The notes under the pieces are model-generated. The model ran no database searches. It had not been told where the DNA came from and saw nothing but the letters and a program-made list of their open reading frames with translations. The position numbers and the translations under genes were made by a program. Below are positions 18,901-29,576 of a stretch of 64,000 nucleotides of DNA, in pieces; positions within the stretch are counted from its first letter, which is position 1, and each line of letters starts with the position of its first letter. Source of the DNA: Saccharum officinarum (lineage: Eukaryota > Streptophyta > Magnoliopsida > Poales > Poaceae); NCBI GenBank assembly GCA_020631735.1, contig CM036223.1:11471356-11535355 (forward strand). The letters are read 5' to 3'.

Positions 18901-20367
18901 ACCAATACCTGAAATGCCTTTGTTGTTGCTGCAACCATTTGTATAAAATTTAGTTCTGATTTTTGAGAAACATTACAGATTGAGTACCCTGAAAATGTAC
19001 ACTTGATCAGAGGAAATCATGAAGCTGCTGACATCAATGCTCTTTTTGGCTTCCGCCTTGAATGCGTTGAGAGAATGGTAGGCATGCATTTCTGCATATA
19101 TTTGTTTGAATTGAAATATTGCATGCATTAGTTGAATGAACCCTTTGATGTAGGGTGAAAGTGATGGGATATGGGCTTGGACAAGATTCAATCAACTGTT
19201 CAATTATCTCCCACTTGCTGCCATGATAGAAAAGAAAATAATCTGCATGCATGGTGGCATAGGAAGATCAATAAACACTGTGGAGCAAATTGAGAAACTT
19301 GAAAGGCCTATCACAATGGATGTTGGTTCCATTATCCTCATGGACCTCTTATGGTATTTGGTTGCCCATTTCATCATCTTTACATTCATCTATAGCATGA
19401 TTATGAATGCTTTTTTCTTGTATAAATGCAGGTCTGATCCTACAGAAAATGATAGTGTGGAGGGTTTGAGACCTAATGCACGAGGGCCCGGCTTAGTGAC
19501 ATTTGGGGTATGTATGACCTTATGATGGTTCTGTTGCTATAGAATTCTTAATAGTTGTGTTTTCTTTTACTCTATCACGAGTTAGTCCCTCCAGACTGAA
19601 TGTTGTGTTCTTTTTTTTTTTGGAGAATCAATCTTATCTTAATTTTGTTGTTGACCCTGCTGATTAAACTTGTTTCTTATTAAATTTTCAGCCTGATCGA
19701 GTGACAGAATTCTGTAAACGGAATAAATTGCAATTGATCATAAGAGCCCATGAGTGTGTTATGGATGGGTTTGAACGTTTCGCTCATGGACAATTGATCA
19801 CTTTATTTTCAGCAACAAATTACTGTGGTATGTATCTTGCACCTTCTAGCTCATTTTAAAATTATGTTTCTTTTTTTTTTTTGTTTTCTCTTAGACCTTT
19901 CCTGCACCAGGTACTGCGAACAACGCAGGGGCCATACTTGTTGTTGGCAGGGGCTTAGTTATCGTGCCAAAGTTAATTCATCCACTTCCACCGCCTGTTA
20001 ATTCACCTGAGTCCTCCCCTGAACGTGGGGATGCCACATGGATGCAGGTCAGAATTAATCTTTTTCTTCTTTTACTTATTTCGTTGTAAGGGTCTGAGGG
20101 AAAAATGAGGATTGATCAAAAATTGTAAGTTGTTGAAAATTACTGGGTGCATATTAATTAAAAATATGTATTTCTGTGCCTATTTGATCACTGAATGCCT
20201 CGCCATGAGTTATTCTTTTGTCTTCTGTTGTGGATTAAAAATAGGCTAACTTACAATGGTCTTGGAATTCTAATTATCTGTAGGAGCTTAATATTCAGCG
20301 GCCACCTACTCCAACCAGAGGGCGGCCACAAGCTGCCGGTGATAGGAGTTCTCTTGCTTACATATGA
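15935..20367 (+). CDS. BSL1: BSL1-type kelch-repeat Ser/Thr protein phosphatase (5' partial)
   Basis: Phosphatase of the BSU1/BSL family, which in Arabidopsis dephosphorylates the GSK3-like kinase BIN2 in brassinosteroid signalling (family knowledge). Exons: <15935-15976, 16187-16268, 16349-16516, 17045-17228, 17313-17538, 17964-18134, 18255-18493, 18810-18894, 18979-19077, 19154-19353, 19432-19507, 19692-19827, 19911-20047, 20284-20367. All introns are GT-AG and phases agree; 642 residues plus stop are visible. The first four exons hold the last kelch blades ([18 protein letters not shown]). A linker rich in Ser and Glu follows, then the PPP domain with GDLHGQ, GDYVDRG, RGNHEA, CMHGGIG and RAHE, and the typical [11 protein letters not shown]...SLAYI tail. 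Linker and tail match BSL1 rather than BSL2/3. The start codon and early kelch blades are in the gap. Two compensating indels in exon 16187-16268 replace about a dozen residues. Confidence 0.95.
18173..18280 (+). repeat. Tandem duplication of a splice acceptor in BSL1
   Basis: Unit 18173-18228 (56 bp) is repeated at 18229-18280 (52 bp; a 4-bp difference lies in the pyrimidine tract). Each unit contains ttgttgcag followed by gttatttc, so there are two strong acceptors, with exon starts at 18203 and 18255. Only the second (18255) continues the phosphatase frame into NWRAPADR. Use of the first would shift the frame and hit a stop within the duplicate. Confidence 0.93.
18526..18656. mobile_element. 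hAT-type MITE in a BSL1 intron (131 bp)
   Basis: The ends are imperfect inverted repeats: the left end reads CAGGGGTGGAGCTT and the right end, on the minus strand, CAGTGGCGGAGCTT. It is flanked by a perfect 8-bp direct repeat ctcttttg at 18518-18525 and 18657-18664. An 8-bp target duplication with CAG-type ends is the hAT signature. It lies in the intron 18494-18809, away from the splice sites. Confidence 0.85.
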
Positions 20368-20960
20368 TACTTGACTTGACAGAGCCACCTCAGACTTCTG
20401 GATATGTTTGTTTGTAATCAGAAATTTCTTTACCAGTTTCAAGGTACATATGGTATAACCAAGAAGAACAACCAACAGGACATCATGGATACACTTGAGA
20501 TCAGTTCCCTGGTAATCCATTGTGATGCATCGGTTTTAACTGTAGTTGTGTGCTACCTTGACTTCAGCTCCTCACCGGGAAGCTACATAACAGCATTTCA
20601 GATCTCAAGCAACATTATATGCTTCCCAGCCTGATTTGGCGCTCAACTCCATTGTTTGGACCGAAAGTTGTGATACCGGTGGACAATAATCAAGTCTGAT
20701 GTAGTTGTAATAGCTAATCTGTAATTTTAGTGTACATGGATAGATTTCCTCAGAGTAAGAAGGTTTGCAAATGTTTGCATACTATGCTGCTGCCTGGGAC
20801 GCTGTTTAAACAGGACGGCCATACAAGTTACCAGATCTGAGTTAGATTGGGCAGAGAGACCTGAGCCATTTCATTTGCTCTTTGCGGAGCATGAATGTAC
20901 GGGGTTGTGTTGTGAAATATTGAATTTGTTATAGGTGTCTGTGCAATAAATTAAGTTTTG
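20368..20960 (+). other. BSL1 3' untranslated and downstream region
   Basis: After the stop at 20365-20367 there is about 590 bp of non-coding sequence with an AATAAA polyadenylation-type signal at 20945-20950. The end of the transcript is inferred from that signal only; a further intron in the 3' UTR is possible. Confidence 0.55.
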
Positions 20961-21674
20961 CTTGGTTCAGTGAATGCTTTGATTTTTAGTGACCCGAGTT
21001 ACAAATAAATATATTTCGGAGATCAATTGTCTAATTGTTTTGGGTTATCTTAAGTAAACCATTTGAAACTTTGGTTATAAATTACCTTTTATATGTTTAT
21101 TAGTTCAGAAATTTCAAAGTGATACAAGTAGATTGTCACCAAATGGGGATTAGTAAAAGTATACCTAGTTATGTTACATAAATATTGCTTTACATAGCTT
21201 GGTGGTGTTTAAATCCATGGGCTAAAGTTTAGGGGTGTCATATGAGGGTGTTATATTGGAGTGTTCGGATAGTAATAATAAAACAAACTACACAAGTTCT
21301 TAGTAATCCGCGAGATAAATTAATTAAGCCTAATTAATCCGTCGTTAGCACATGTTTGTTGTAGCACCACATTGTCAAATCATGAATTAATTAGACTTAA
21401 AAAATTCGTCTCACAAAGTAGTCGCAATCTGTACAATTAGTTATTTTTAGTCTATATTTAGTTTATTTTCAGTTGTCTGGTATATCAATAGAACACATCA
21501 GGTATTGTTCATTCAAAAAAAATGTTTTGGACCCTTCCTTCCCATGCTTTGTTTTTTGTTTCTCAATTTTAGTACACCGGCGTATGATATGGTTAGTGTA
21601 GTTTTTTCTATATATAAACACCATGTTTCTTTTGCTTCTTCCTTGTAAGTACCTAAAAGGTAGGTATGATATAA
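20961..21674. other. Intergenic, AT-rich; possible degenerate MITE near 21230-21500
   Basis: No coding sequence recognised. Around 21230-21500 the phrases attaagcctaattaatccg and aattagacttaaaaaattcg resemble the core of Tourist-like grass MITEs, but I could not define matching termini or a target duplication. Confidence 0.45.
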
Positions 21675-21904
21675 GGGGGTGTTTGGCTTGAGGAGTTAAA
21701 GTTTAACAAACACTGTAGCACTTTCGTCTTATTTGACAAAAGTTTCCAATCTTGGACTAATTAGGCTTAATAGATTTGTCTCGTAAATTACTCCTAATCT
21801 ATACCGACATGCATGCAATTAGTCTACATTTAGTACTCCATGTATTTGAGGGAACATTGATGTGATGGGAGTTAAACTTTAACAAAACCAAACCAAACAG
21901 GGCC
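21675..21904. mobile_element. Tourist-like (PIF/Harbinger) MITE, 230 bp
   Basis: The left end reads gggggtgtttgg and the right end, on the minus strand, ggccctgtttgg. A second inverted block, gttaaagttta, lies just inside both ends. It is flanked by TAA at 21672-21674 and 21905-21907, the target duplication expected for PIF/Harbinger MITEs. There is no coding capacity. Confidence 0.75.
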
Positions 21905-21930
21905 TAAGTGACAGGCTATAGTTTGAATTT

Positions 21931-22040
21931 CTATATAAAGTTGTGTTTAACCAACTTTCATTTATAGACACATCTAAGTGATGTTCTATATAAAGTTGTG
22001 TTTAACCAACTTTCATTTATAGACACGTCTAAGTGATGTT
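21931..22040. repeat. 55-bp tandem duplication
   Basis: The unit beginning ctatataaagttgtg occurs at 21931-21985 and again at 21986-22040 with one base change (acatc/acgtc). Non-coding. Confidence 0.95.
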
Positions 22041-22164
22041 CTGCAATCAAATCTCAACGAACCTCGTGCTGCAACAACTCAAAAAGACTAGCCAACAAAG
22101 AGGACCAGCACCGCCGAGCTCTAAATGTGACTGACAGCCACTAGGCCACGAAGAAGCCACAAAC

Positions 22165-22266
22165 GCTCCTCCCTAACCAACAATGCCCAATCGCATACCG
22201 TTAAGAGCATGAACTGCTCCTCCCTAACCAACAATGCCCAATCGCATACCGTTAAGAGCATGAACT
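22165..22266. repeat. 51-bp tandem duplication
   Basis: The unit beginning gctcctccctaacc occurs at 22165-22215 and 22216-22266, apparently identical. Because 51 is divisible by three it produces a repeated open frame on the minus strand, which I do not regard as a gene. Confidence 0.95.
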
Positions 22267-22299
22267 CCTGGACGTCGGTATAAATCGGTGCAAAGGAAG

Positions 22300-23130
22300 T
22301 CACATTCTTTTATTTGTTGTGCAAGCCATGTCATATGCATCACACTCTTATATACTTGTTGTCACACGCTTGTTTAGACACCCCACAGATTCCAAAATAT
22401 AGAAGAGTTTTTCACCTTAATGTATGGAAATATAATGACTTGGTCAAGTTTTTTTGAATTCAATCCCAATGCATATATTAAAGGGGAAATTTCTCTATAT
22501 GTTGGGGTTCAAAAGCTTTAATTATATTTATCTTATGTAATCCGAAATTGACTTGTCATCAATCACCAACATAGGAGAGATTGTAAGTGTATTTGGCCCC
22601 CTATGTCAGTTTTGATATATTAATAACAAAGCAGTTTATGAACTTATCAATTTGATGAGATTCAAACGTAGCTATTAATCCCTTTGGAGAATGAATTAAG
22701 CTTTGTGACCCCTCAATTTTAAAGAAGCGGCGCTCAACTCAATAGAAGCTTTATTTTTTATATATATTTTGATATCGAGTATAGAAAACGCCATCCTATA
22801 AAAGGGATACAAATATCAAAGACTTGAGGAAGATAGAGTGCTCAAGTTGAGTTGGTCAAGAGGATAACACTCGGTGGTTTAGGTGGATTAACTTGGCATG
22901 CACTCGGACTCTTGTAACATCAAAATTGGTGTTGTGTGTTTTAATAACGCTTCATCAAATTTGGCCATGTTATTAGTCTCTACTAGGGACAAGTTGAAGT
23001 CATGAAGCTTGGAAGGGGCTTGAGGTATCTCATTCCTATTGGACATGACACCTAAAACAATTTAGGTCTCGCTTGTCTTGGGTCTTCGTGTTTCTTGTTG
23101 CAATTGTGATCTTGTTTTTTTTTTCTGTGT
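22300..23130. other. Intergenic, no feature recognised
   Basis: AT-rich single-copy-looking sequence without a convincing open frame or transposon end. Confidence 0.5.
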
Positions 23131-23135
23131 GCCTA

Positions 23136-23138
<3 letters not shown>

Positions 23139-23191
<53 letters not shown>
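23139..23191. repeat. (GT)n microsatellite
   Basis: About 26 uninterrupted GT units. The nearby 77-codon frame is generated by this repeat and is not a gene. Confidence 0.97.
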
Positions 23192-23195
<4 letters not shown>

Positions 23196-23660
23196 TTGAA
23201 GTGTGGCTTGTGGTGGTTTTCCCCACTTTTTCCGCTTTTAATATAATGATAATTTGTAGGTCTCCTTTGTGTTGGAGAAAAAAATGTATACTTATTTGCG
23301 TTTTTTGTTAAAAATTATGCTACTTAACAAATTATTGTCAAAGTCGTATTTTGAAGACTATGCCAATATACAAATGTGACACTTATTTGTGTGTAAATGG
23401 AAATGCGGTTAAACACAAGTTTATTGGGGGCAAAACTATATTGCCATATTATACTTATCAGGAGTACCGCTGAGAGATGACACAAAAAGGGAAAAGAGTC
23501 TAAAACATGTAATCGAGATACCAAAGGAAAATCTTAATTTTCAGAGGAATTTTTAACTTCCAAATCAATTTATGAGAGAAAGGCATATTGTGATTCATCA
23601 TGTGAAGATACATAGAGCAGATTGTAAAATGACCCGTGAAATTAAGTCAGCGCGCACGTG

Positions 23661-23815
<155 letters not shown>

Positions 23816-24165
23816 CCCATTGATATATCTTTATTATTCTTTGGATTATTGATACTTCTATGTTACTATCTGGTTGTAGATCGAATTTTAACACGCGCAT
23901 CTGGCTAGACATTGACACAATAATTGGGTCATGCGTTGAAGTGCCGAGGTGCGCGTGATCAGTTTAAAATTATGGTGTGCCGGCCACGCACAAGTTTGGT
24001 AGTGATACTGAGGGAGCATGCATGCTGTTACTATCAGATTCTACGCTGATTTGTCAACGCATTGAGAAGTTAAACAATTTTGCATCGTGTTTCAAGAAGT
24101 GCGTACGTGCCTAGTTTATTCAGTCGTAGAGCGTATCATAGGCGGCATAGGACTGTAGGTACTTG

Positions 24166-24345
24166 TATAAATAGGACACGAGGCTGCAGTTGGCCAAGCA
24201 CCGAAAATAAAGCACCATATTCACACAATCACACACACCCAACACGTGCGACGGGCCAACCATGGTTGCAGGGCCTCAGAGGGCGAGCGAGCCCCCGCCA
24301 GTTCGTACGCCCGGTCTTTGTGTAGGTGCCAGCGGCCGGCCTTAG
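24166..24345 (+). promoter_or_regulatory. Possible orphan core promoter with a short open frame
   Basis: TATAAATA occurs at about 24166, followed by A- and C-rich, leader-like sequence (caatcacacacacccaac). An ATG in good context (aaccatgg) at 24262 opens a 27-residue frame ending at 24343-24345. The arrangement looks like a plant promoter and leader, but the frame is short and unrecognised, so this may be the remnant of a lost gene. Sequence pattern only. Confidence 0.3.
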
Positions 24346-24468
24346 CCTATCCGCACTCGTGGTACTCTAAATTCATCCTCTATACATTTTAGCCATTAAG
24401 ATTCTCTCCTTTGTACCTAATTTTTCTGTACCCATCCATCCTCTATATCATCCCTTATCTACTGTGGG

Positions 24469-24757
24469 CAGTGGCAGAGCCAGAAATTATCGATAGGGGT
24501 CGGTCGAAGAGTTTCAACCATAAAATAACCGAGTGTAGCTTATTTGTTTGGATTTTTGTACCGTATATGAGCTTATCCAAAGATAAAATGTAAATTTATG
24601 TGATTTTATTGTCCAGAAGTCATCAAAAAATATATAACAAAGCTTTTATTATATCTTTCTAATATAAATTATTAAATATATATTACATAATTTTTTTTGC
24701 TGTGATGTGGGGGGAGGGGGGGCATGGCCCCTGCCAGCACCCCTGGCTCCACCAGTG
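24469..24757. mobile_element. hAT-type MITE, 289 bp
   Basis: The left end reads CAGTGGCAGAGCCAG and the right end, on the minus strand, CACTGGTGGAGCCAG. A perfect 8-bp direct repeat actgtggg flanks it at 24461-24468 and 24758-24765. Termini and target size fit the hAT superfamily and resemble the smaller element in the BSL1 intron. Non-coding. Confidence 0.88.
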
Positions 24758-25311
24758 ACTGTGGGATTTACTTGTCACTTTATCTAAATATATCCATGTG
24801 AGATCTAGTTTTGAAGAATTTATTGAAACGAATTTAATGGTGTAATCGGAATTTAATTTGGTGTTTTAGTTTGTGAGTTATAATATTTTTTAGTTAGTTG
24901 CAAACATGGGGGCCGCTGCTGTCACTGTCTGCATGTTCTCTCTGTCACTGCGTGCATGCCCTCTCTCTCGGTAGCGTATGTCCGCTAGCTCGCCATATAT
25001 AGCAGACGGGATCGCCATAGCGTGTTTGATACCGGACCCACTGCAGTGTTTTTCAACAACAAATGCTACTGTAGGGTGGTTTTACCGTGTCCAGTGCAGC
25101 TAGTCTTAGCTCACTCTCCATTTATTTGCTTTGTTTAAATTTGGTCGGTCTGGTTCAGTGTGCCTGTAACTTGTAACGGTTCCTTTAATCTGGTGTGCAT
25201 GTGTTGTTTTTTGAATTTCCGCCAAGAAATAAACCTATTTTAATTTTGTTTCACGACATGCATCGGGAATTGTTATGTGACTCTTTTATACGTGATGATG
25301 CCATGCTTGGT

Positions 25312-25545
25312 ACTGCTTTCCTAAATATTTATCGTTATTGGTCTGCGTGACAGAAGTTTGACTAGATTTATAAGAAAAAATGCAACATTTGTATCTCCAA
25401 ATAAATTTATTATGAAATAGATCCATAATCTATCTAATGATATTAATTATGCACCATAAATATTAATATTTTTTATATAAATTTAGTTAAAGTTATTTCT
25501 CCGGAAAGCGAGAACAACAATTATTTAGGGACGGAGGGAGTTGTA
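25312..25545. mobile_element. Degenerate Stowaway-like (Tc1/mariner) MITE
   Basis: The right end contains ctaaataattgttg-type sequence in inverse (tatttagggacggagggagt), the typical grass Stowaway end. The left end (tactgctttcctaaatattt) is a poor inverted match. Boundaries are approximate and the TA target site is not diagnostic. Confidence 0.45.
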
Positions 25546-25689
25546 CTTGCGGTACTCTTGTTCAATTTATTGTGCTGTCCCTGTATTTAGGGCCTGTTTG
25601 GATGCTGCCTCCTAGGCAGCCCCGTGCATTGTAACGAGTTATACTGAGGACATATATATCGTTACAACCTGGTTCATGAAGTTTGTCAC

Positions 25690-25945
25690 GATTTTTGTGA
25701 GACGTTGTTGCACGTATTTCTAATTATTTGACACAGTACAAGTTCTAGTTATGGATGATTAAATGATTTTCTTGGTAGGAAGTAATAGGTATCGATAAAA
25801 GTACTTTCTCTATTCCAAATTTCATAGAATTTTTGTAAGATGTTGCACGTGTTTCTAAGTACAAATTTCTAGTTATGGATGAATAAATGATTTTCTTAGT
25901 AGGAAGTAGTAATAGGTATCGATAAAAGTACTTTCTCCGTTCCAA
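25690..25945. repeat. Tandem duplication, period about 124 bp
   Basis: The phrase ttctagttatggatga recurs at 25743 and 25867, and the following gattttctt..aggtatcgataaaagtacttt matches in both units. The second unit ends in ctccgttccaaattt, a Stowaway-like end. Copies differ by small indels. Confidence 0.8.
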
Positions 25946-26697
25946 ATTTCATCGAAGCTCGAGCGCGGTGCACGTTTGATTTCGATCGCCTGGGGCTGGG
26001 ATCGCTTGCCTTGGCAGGCACATCCTGGCGAGGGCAACATCCAGACAACCCCTTACTTCTCGATTGGTCTACGACTCCTGCACCCATCTATATTTCTCCT
26101 CTCTTCTTAATTTCTGCATGCACACATAGGCTTTATCTTTGAAATTAAATCTCATCGATCAAGTTTTGTTTCATACCAATTCAAATACATCCATCTGCAG
26201 ATTTAAATACTTGTTCATTTTTGTTCTTACTTTCTTGAGCAATGAGCTTCGGTAATAATCACTTGTCATAATTGTTTCAGTGCAATAATAATTAATTAAC
26301 AAAGAAATCAACTTTTAAAAATGACTATCTTGAACATATGGGGCACCATTTTAAATTTCGCCCCGGGCCACCAAAATCTTAGGGCTATATATGTCAATGC
26401 CACACCGCCACCCATGCTACATGCGCTCCACCTCTGTCGCGCTTCAGACTTGCCACCGGCCTCAGCTGCAACCTGGCGCCTCCCCCGCAGGCCGCAGGTT
26501 GTAGGCTCAAAGCTATTGCTCTCCACATGGTCGTGACGCGAAGCCGCCATGCTCGCCGTTTCGTAGCTTGCATGCCATTGCCGAGCGCCGCTCTATATGG
26601 CGCGCTACTGGATCGCCAAGTTGGGGAAGGGGGGAATTGCCGATCGAGCCTCGGAGTCAGGGATGGAGCAAGCGGCGTCTACAGGAGGGGCTGGTAG

Positions 26698-27707
26698 TAA
26701 AGATGGCAACGGGGAATTCCCCGTCGGGGAATGACTTACCATCCCCGTCCCCGCGGGGAAGAAACTTCCCCGTCCCCGCCCCCGTCAACACTCGCGGGGG
26801 AAGGTCTCGCCCCATCCCCGCCCCCGCACGGGGAATTTGTCCCCGACGGGGTCCCCGTCCCCGCAAACATAGATGAAGAACACAGTCACAGAGAACATAT
26901 TCGCATATGGAATCCTCAAATTACCAGGCAAACATCATCAAATTTGAGCTGTTTTCAACACAACAGCCATTCGTAAGAACAACGACACTTTACAAGAAGT
27001 CAAACACAGTTTCTCTTTCTGAAATTTCCTTGTCGTGAATCTATCAAAGCTAAAGAGCACAGAAGATGAAGCATTGAAGCCAAGTTGCGCTGGTACTTTT
27101 GAATCTGTACCTACTAGTCATGGATCCGTAGCTGCCACACCTTGGATAAGTAGCTAGCGGCCACGGATTTGTTGCCGGGTGGCTGTGTGCTCGATCTGAA
27201 CCTCCAGCAGTCAGCAGCCATCTCGTGCGCTCCCGCGGTGGTGTGTCCGCGGGGGATGCGCCGATGCTGGAGTTGGTGGGGAGTGGGCGGACTGCTACTG
27301 GTGCTAGCAGGAGGACGTGCTGGAGCAGTGGAGCTGTAGCCTGTAGTTGGAGTGTTGGACGGAGGAAGACGATGGACCGTCGAATGGATAGTGTCGGCGG
27401 CCGACGGGTTGGGGATTGGGGTACTGAGTACTGACGATGGGGGACTTAGGGTTTGTGGGCAGTATATATACTAAAGCTGTTGTTGGGCCTTTACACGGGC
27501 CTAAATCATGGTGCCAAGCTGCCGCACTCCTCTAAATCAACTGCGGGATGCTGTAGCGAGGGCGGGGAACGGGGATCGTGGACGGGGACACAGGAACCAT
27601 CCCCGTCCCCGCCATCCCCGACGGGGATATAATTTGCTCCTATTCCCGTTCCTAATAGGGGAATTCCCCACGGAGAATTAGAGATCGGGGCTCCATTACC
27701 ATCTTTA
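26698..27707. mobile_element. Non-autonomous hAT-type transposon, about 1.0 kb
   Basis: The left end reads taaagatggcaacgggg and the right end, on the minus strand, taaagatggtaatgg. It is flanked by an 8-bp direct repeat gctggtag at 26690-26697 and 27708-27715. Both subterminal regions carry many copies of ccccgtccccg/ggggaa in opposite orientations, typical of transposase-binding subterminal repeats. No transposase is visible inside; open frames at the left end are made by the GC-rich repeats. The middle (about 26880-27480) is unrelated single-copy-like sequence of unknown origin. Confidence 0.85.
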
Positions 27708-27929
27708 GCTGGTAGCGGGGGCAGAGACCCAGAGTGGCCTTGGCTTTTCTAACCTTTGATTTGAAGCCTAATTACGAATTAAGTTAAAGCCAAGTGAGGT
27801 ACCTGGCCCAATGTCACGGATTGAGTGACCGTCTTCGACCTCATACATGGCAGCAAAAAAATGGGGGTGGAGGGGTTCCAGGGTCTAGTAGTTGTAGGAG
27901 CAAAAAAAAAAAAAAGAGGGGTAAGAATC

Positions 27930-28760
27930 CAAAACATGTGGACGTGACATTTAAAATCCAGAAAGAGATGTGACATATGAAAAGAGGGGAAAGAGTCCAA
28001 AACATAGGCACGAGACATTTAAAGTCCAAAATACTGCTAAGAAATCACAAAAACTGATATAGAAAATACAAAACAAACACATATAGGAGACATTTAAAAT
28101 CCAAAATATTGCTAAGAAATCACAAAAAATGATATAGAAAATACAAAACAAAACATGCACAGGAGACATTTAAAATACAAAGTAAAAAGGAGCAAAAATG
28201 AGGAGAGTCAAAATATGTGCACGAGACATTTACAACAACAACAACAACATAGCCTTTTGTCCCAAGCAAGTTTGGGTAGGCTAGAGATGAAACCCAAAAG
28301 AGACGAGAAACAGGGAGACACATAAAGGGACATAAATGGCACAAGACAAAAAGATGTCACGGTTCAGGCACGTTGATTGCCAATCTCCAAGCGCTCCTGT
28401 CCATAGCTAAATCCTTGGAGATATTTAAAATCCAAAAATAGCACGTGGACGAGACATTTAAAATCCAAAAGAGATGACACAAAAAAGTTCCAAAACATGT
28501 GTGCGAGGCAATTAAATCCAAAATATTGCTAACAAATCACACCCAAAAAGTGATGGTAGAGAATGCAATACGTAGAGGTGGCATTAAACTTTTTAAAAAT
28601 AAATAAATAAAGCTAAAAAAATGAGATGAGTCCAAACTTGTGCATGAGACATTTAAAATGCAAAAAAAAAAATGTGCACAAGACATTTAAAATTCGAAAT
28701 GAAAAACATGATGGTAGATAATGCAAAGCAAAGCAGGTACAGGAGACATTTTAAAAAGTT
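27930..28760. repeat. Degenerate direct repeats with a gacatttaaaatcc core
   Basis: The core gacattta(a)aa recurs at about 27946, 28014, 28089 and 28165 (spacing 68-76 bp), and again near 28420, 28452, 28647, 28680 and 28745. Two adjacent units (about 28014-28165) share long matches. A SINE-like insertion splits one unit. Confidence 0.75.
28233..28417 (-). mobile_element. SINE-like retroposon with (TTG)n tail, 185 bp
   Basis: The same sequence occurs in opposite orientation at 44652-44830 and 51376-51560. On the minus strand it ends in a TTG simple repeat. It is flanked by a 10-bp near-perfect direct repeat, gagacattta (28223-28232) and gagatattta (28418-28427), as expected for retroposition. 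I recall similar sequences as common grass SINE-like repeats, but I cannot place a clear A box or B box in the sense implied by the tail, so the class is tentative. Confidence 0.7.
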
Positions 28761-28782
28761 AAATAGAGAAAAGGAAACAAAT

Positions 28783-28806
28783 CGCTAGAAGGAGGGCTTG
28801 AACCTC

Positions 28807-28839
<33 letters not shown>

Positions 28840-28856
28840 AACTGAGCTATTCCAGC
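28783..28856 (-). tRNA. trnN-GUU: tRNA-Asn (anticodon GUU)
   Basis: A 74-nt cloverleaf on the minus strand. The acceptor stem GCTGGAA/TTCTAGC has one G-T pair. The D arm is GCTC..GAGC, and the anticodon stem TGTGG/CCACA holds loop CTGTTAA with anticodon GTT. The T arm is GGAGG-TTCAAGC-CCTCC and the discriminator base is G. Internal A and B boxes are intact, there is no intron, and CCA is not encoded, as is normal for nuclear tRNA genes. A short T-rich stretch follows, suitable for RNA polymerase III termination. Confidence 0.97.
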
Positions 28857-28859
28857 TTT

Positions 28860-29576
28860 TGATGTGCAAAGTGCTTCTAATCTATATATTCTTTTTTAAT
28901 TATACATAGCATATTCATTGTAAACGGCGGCGATCAGAACAGGACTATCAAAGACGCTTCCAGCTGCGTTTCTGAGTTTGTCAATGATAATATATTTTAG
29001 TTGCTTCTATCTATGGATCCAGGAGGTGAGTATATACTTCAACTGTTTGGGTGAAAGACAACCAAAAACAGCTTAGTTTCTCCTACGTTGGCACATTTGT
29101 TAAAAAAAACCCACCTAATTCCTTCTAGATTGGTCAACATTTCAGTCTCCAGAGACTTTTACTAACAGGCGTGAAGCAAATGAAAACTTCGGTCATGATA
29201 TTCATACACTACCAGATAAATGAGTCGCGAAGGGTTCTTGTCCAACAAAGTTAACCGACAATCTTTTTAAATCAAACCCAACAAAAAAAAAACCCAAGAG
29301 ATGAATCCCAGCCATGTAATGAGGCAGCACCTGCCCATTGATGCAGTGGACTAAGTGTTGAATTTTTCTTTGTTTGGAAACATGATCTATGATTTCTCTC
29401 GGTTATGTTTGGATTATCAAATCCGTGTAAACACGAGTAATATTAATTGGCATGCGTCATCTGGTTTGAACCGATGCTTCAAATAAGTTTATCTACCACC
29501 ATAGCATGGCTACAAAATTTTTTGTACAACAGTGCCCAACAAAACCCTCTTAAAGACTCTCATCTCATCCCTGATT
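28860..29576. other. Intergenic between tRNA-Asn and the XPD 3' end
   Basis: About 700 bp without a recognisable gene. The part next to 29577 must include the XPD 3' untranslated region on the minus strand; no clear polyadenylation signal was identified. Confidence 0.5.

Noticed and set aside
22121..22303. 60-codon minus frame with an internal 17-residue repeat
   Set aside because: The repeat is a 51-bp DNA tandem duplication in intergenic sequence; no start context or conservation is known.
27930..28760. Regularly spaced repeats that might suggest a CRISPR-like array
   Set aside because: The repeats are degenerate, the spacing varies, the spacers are related to each other, and the organism is a plant.
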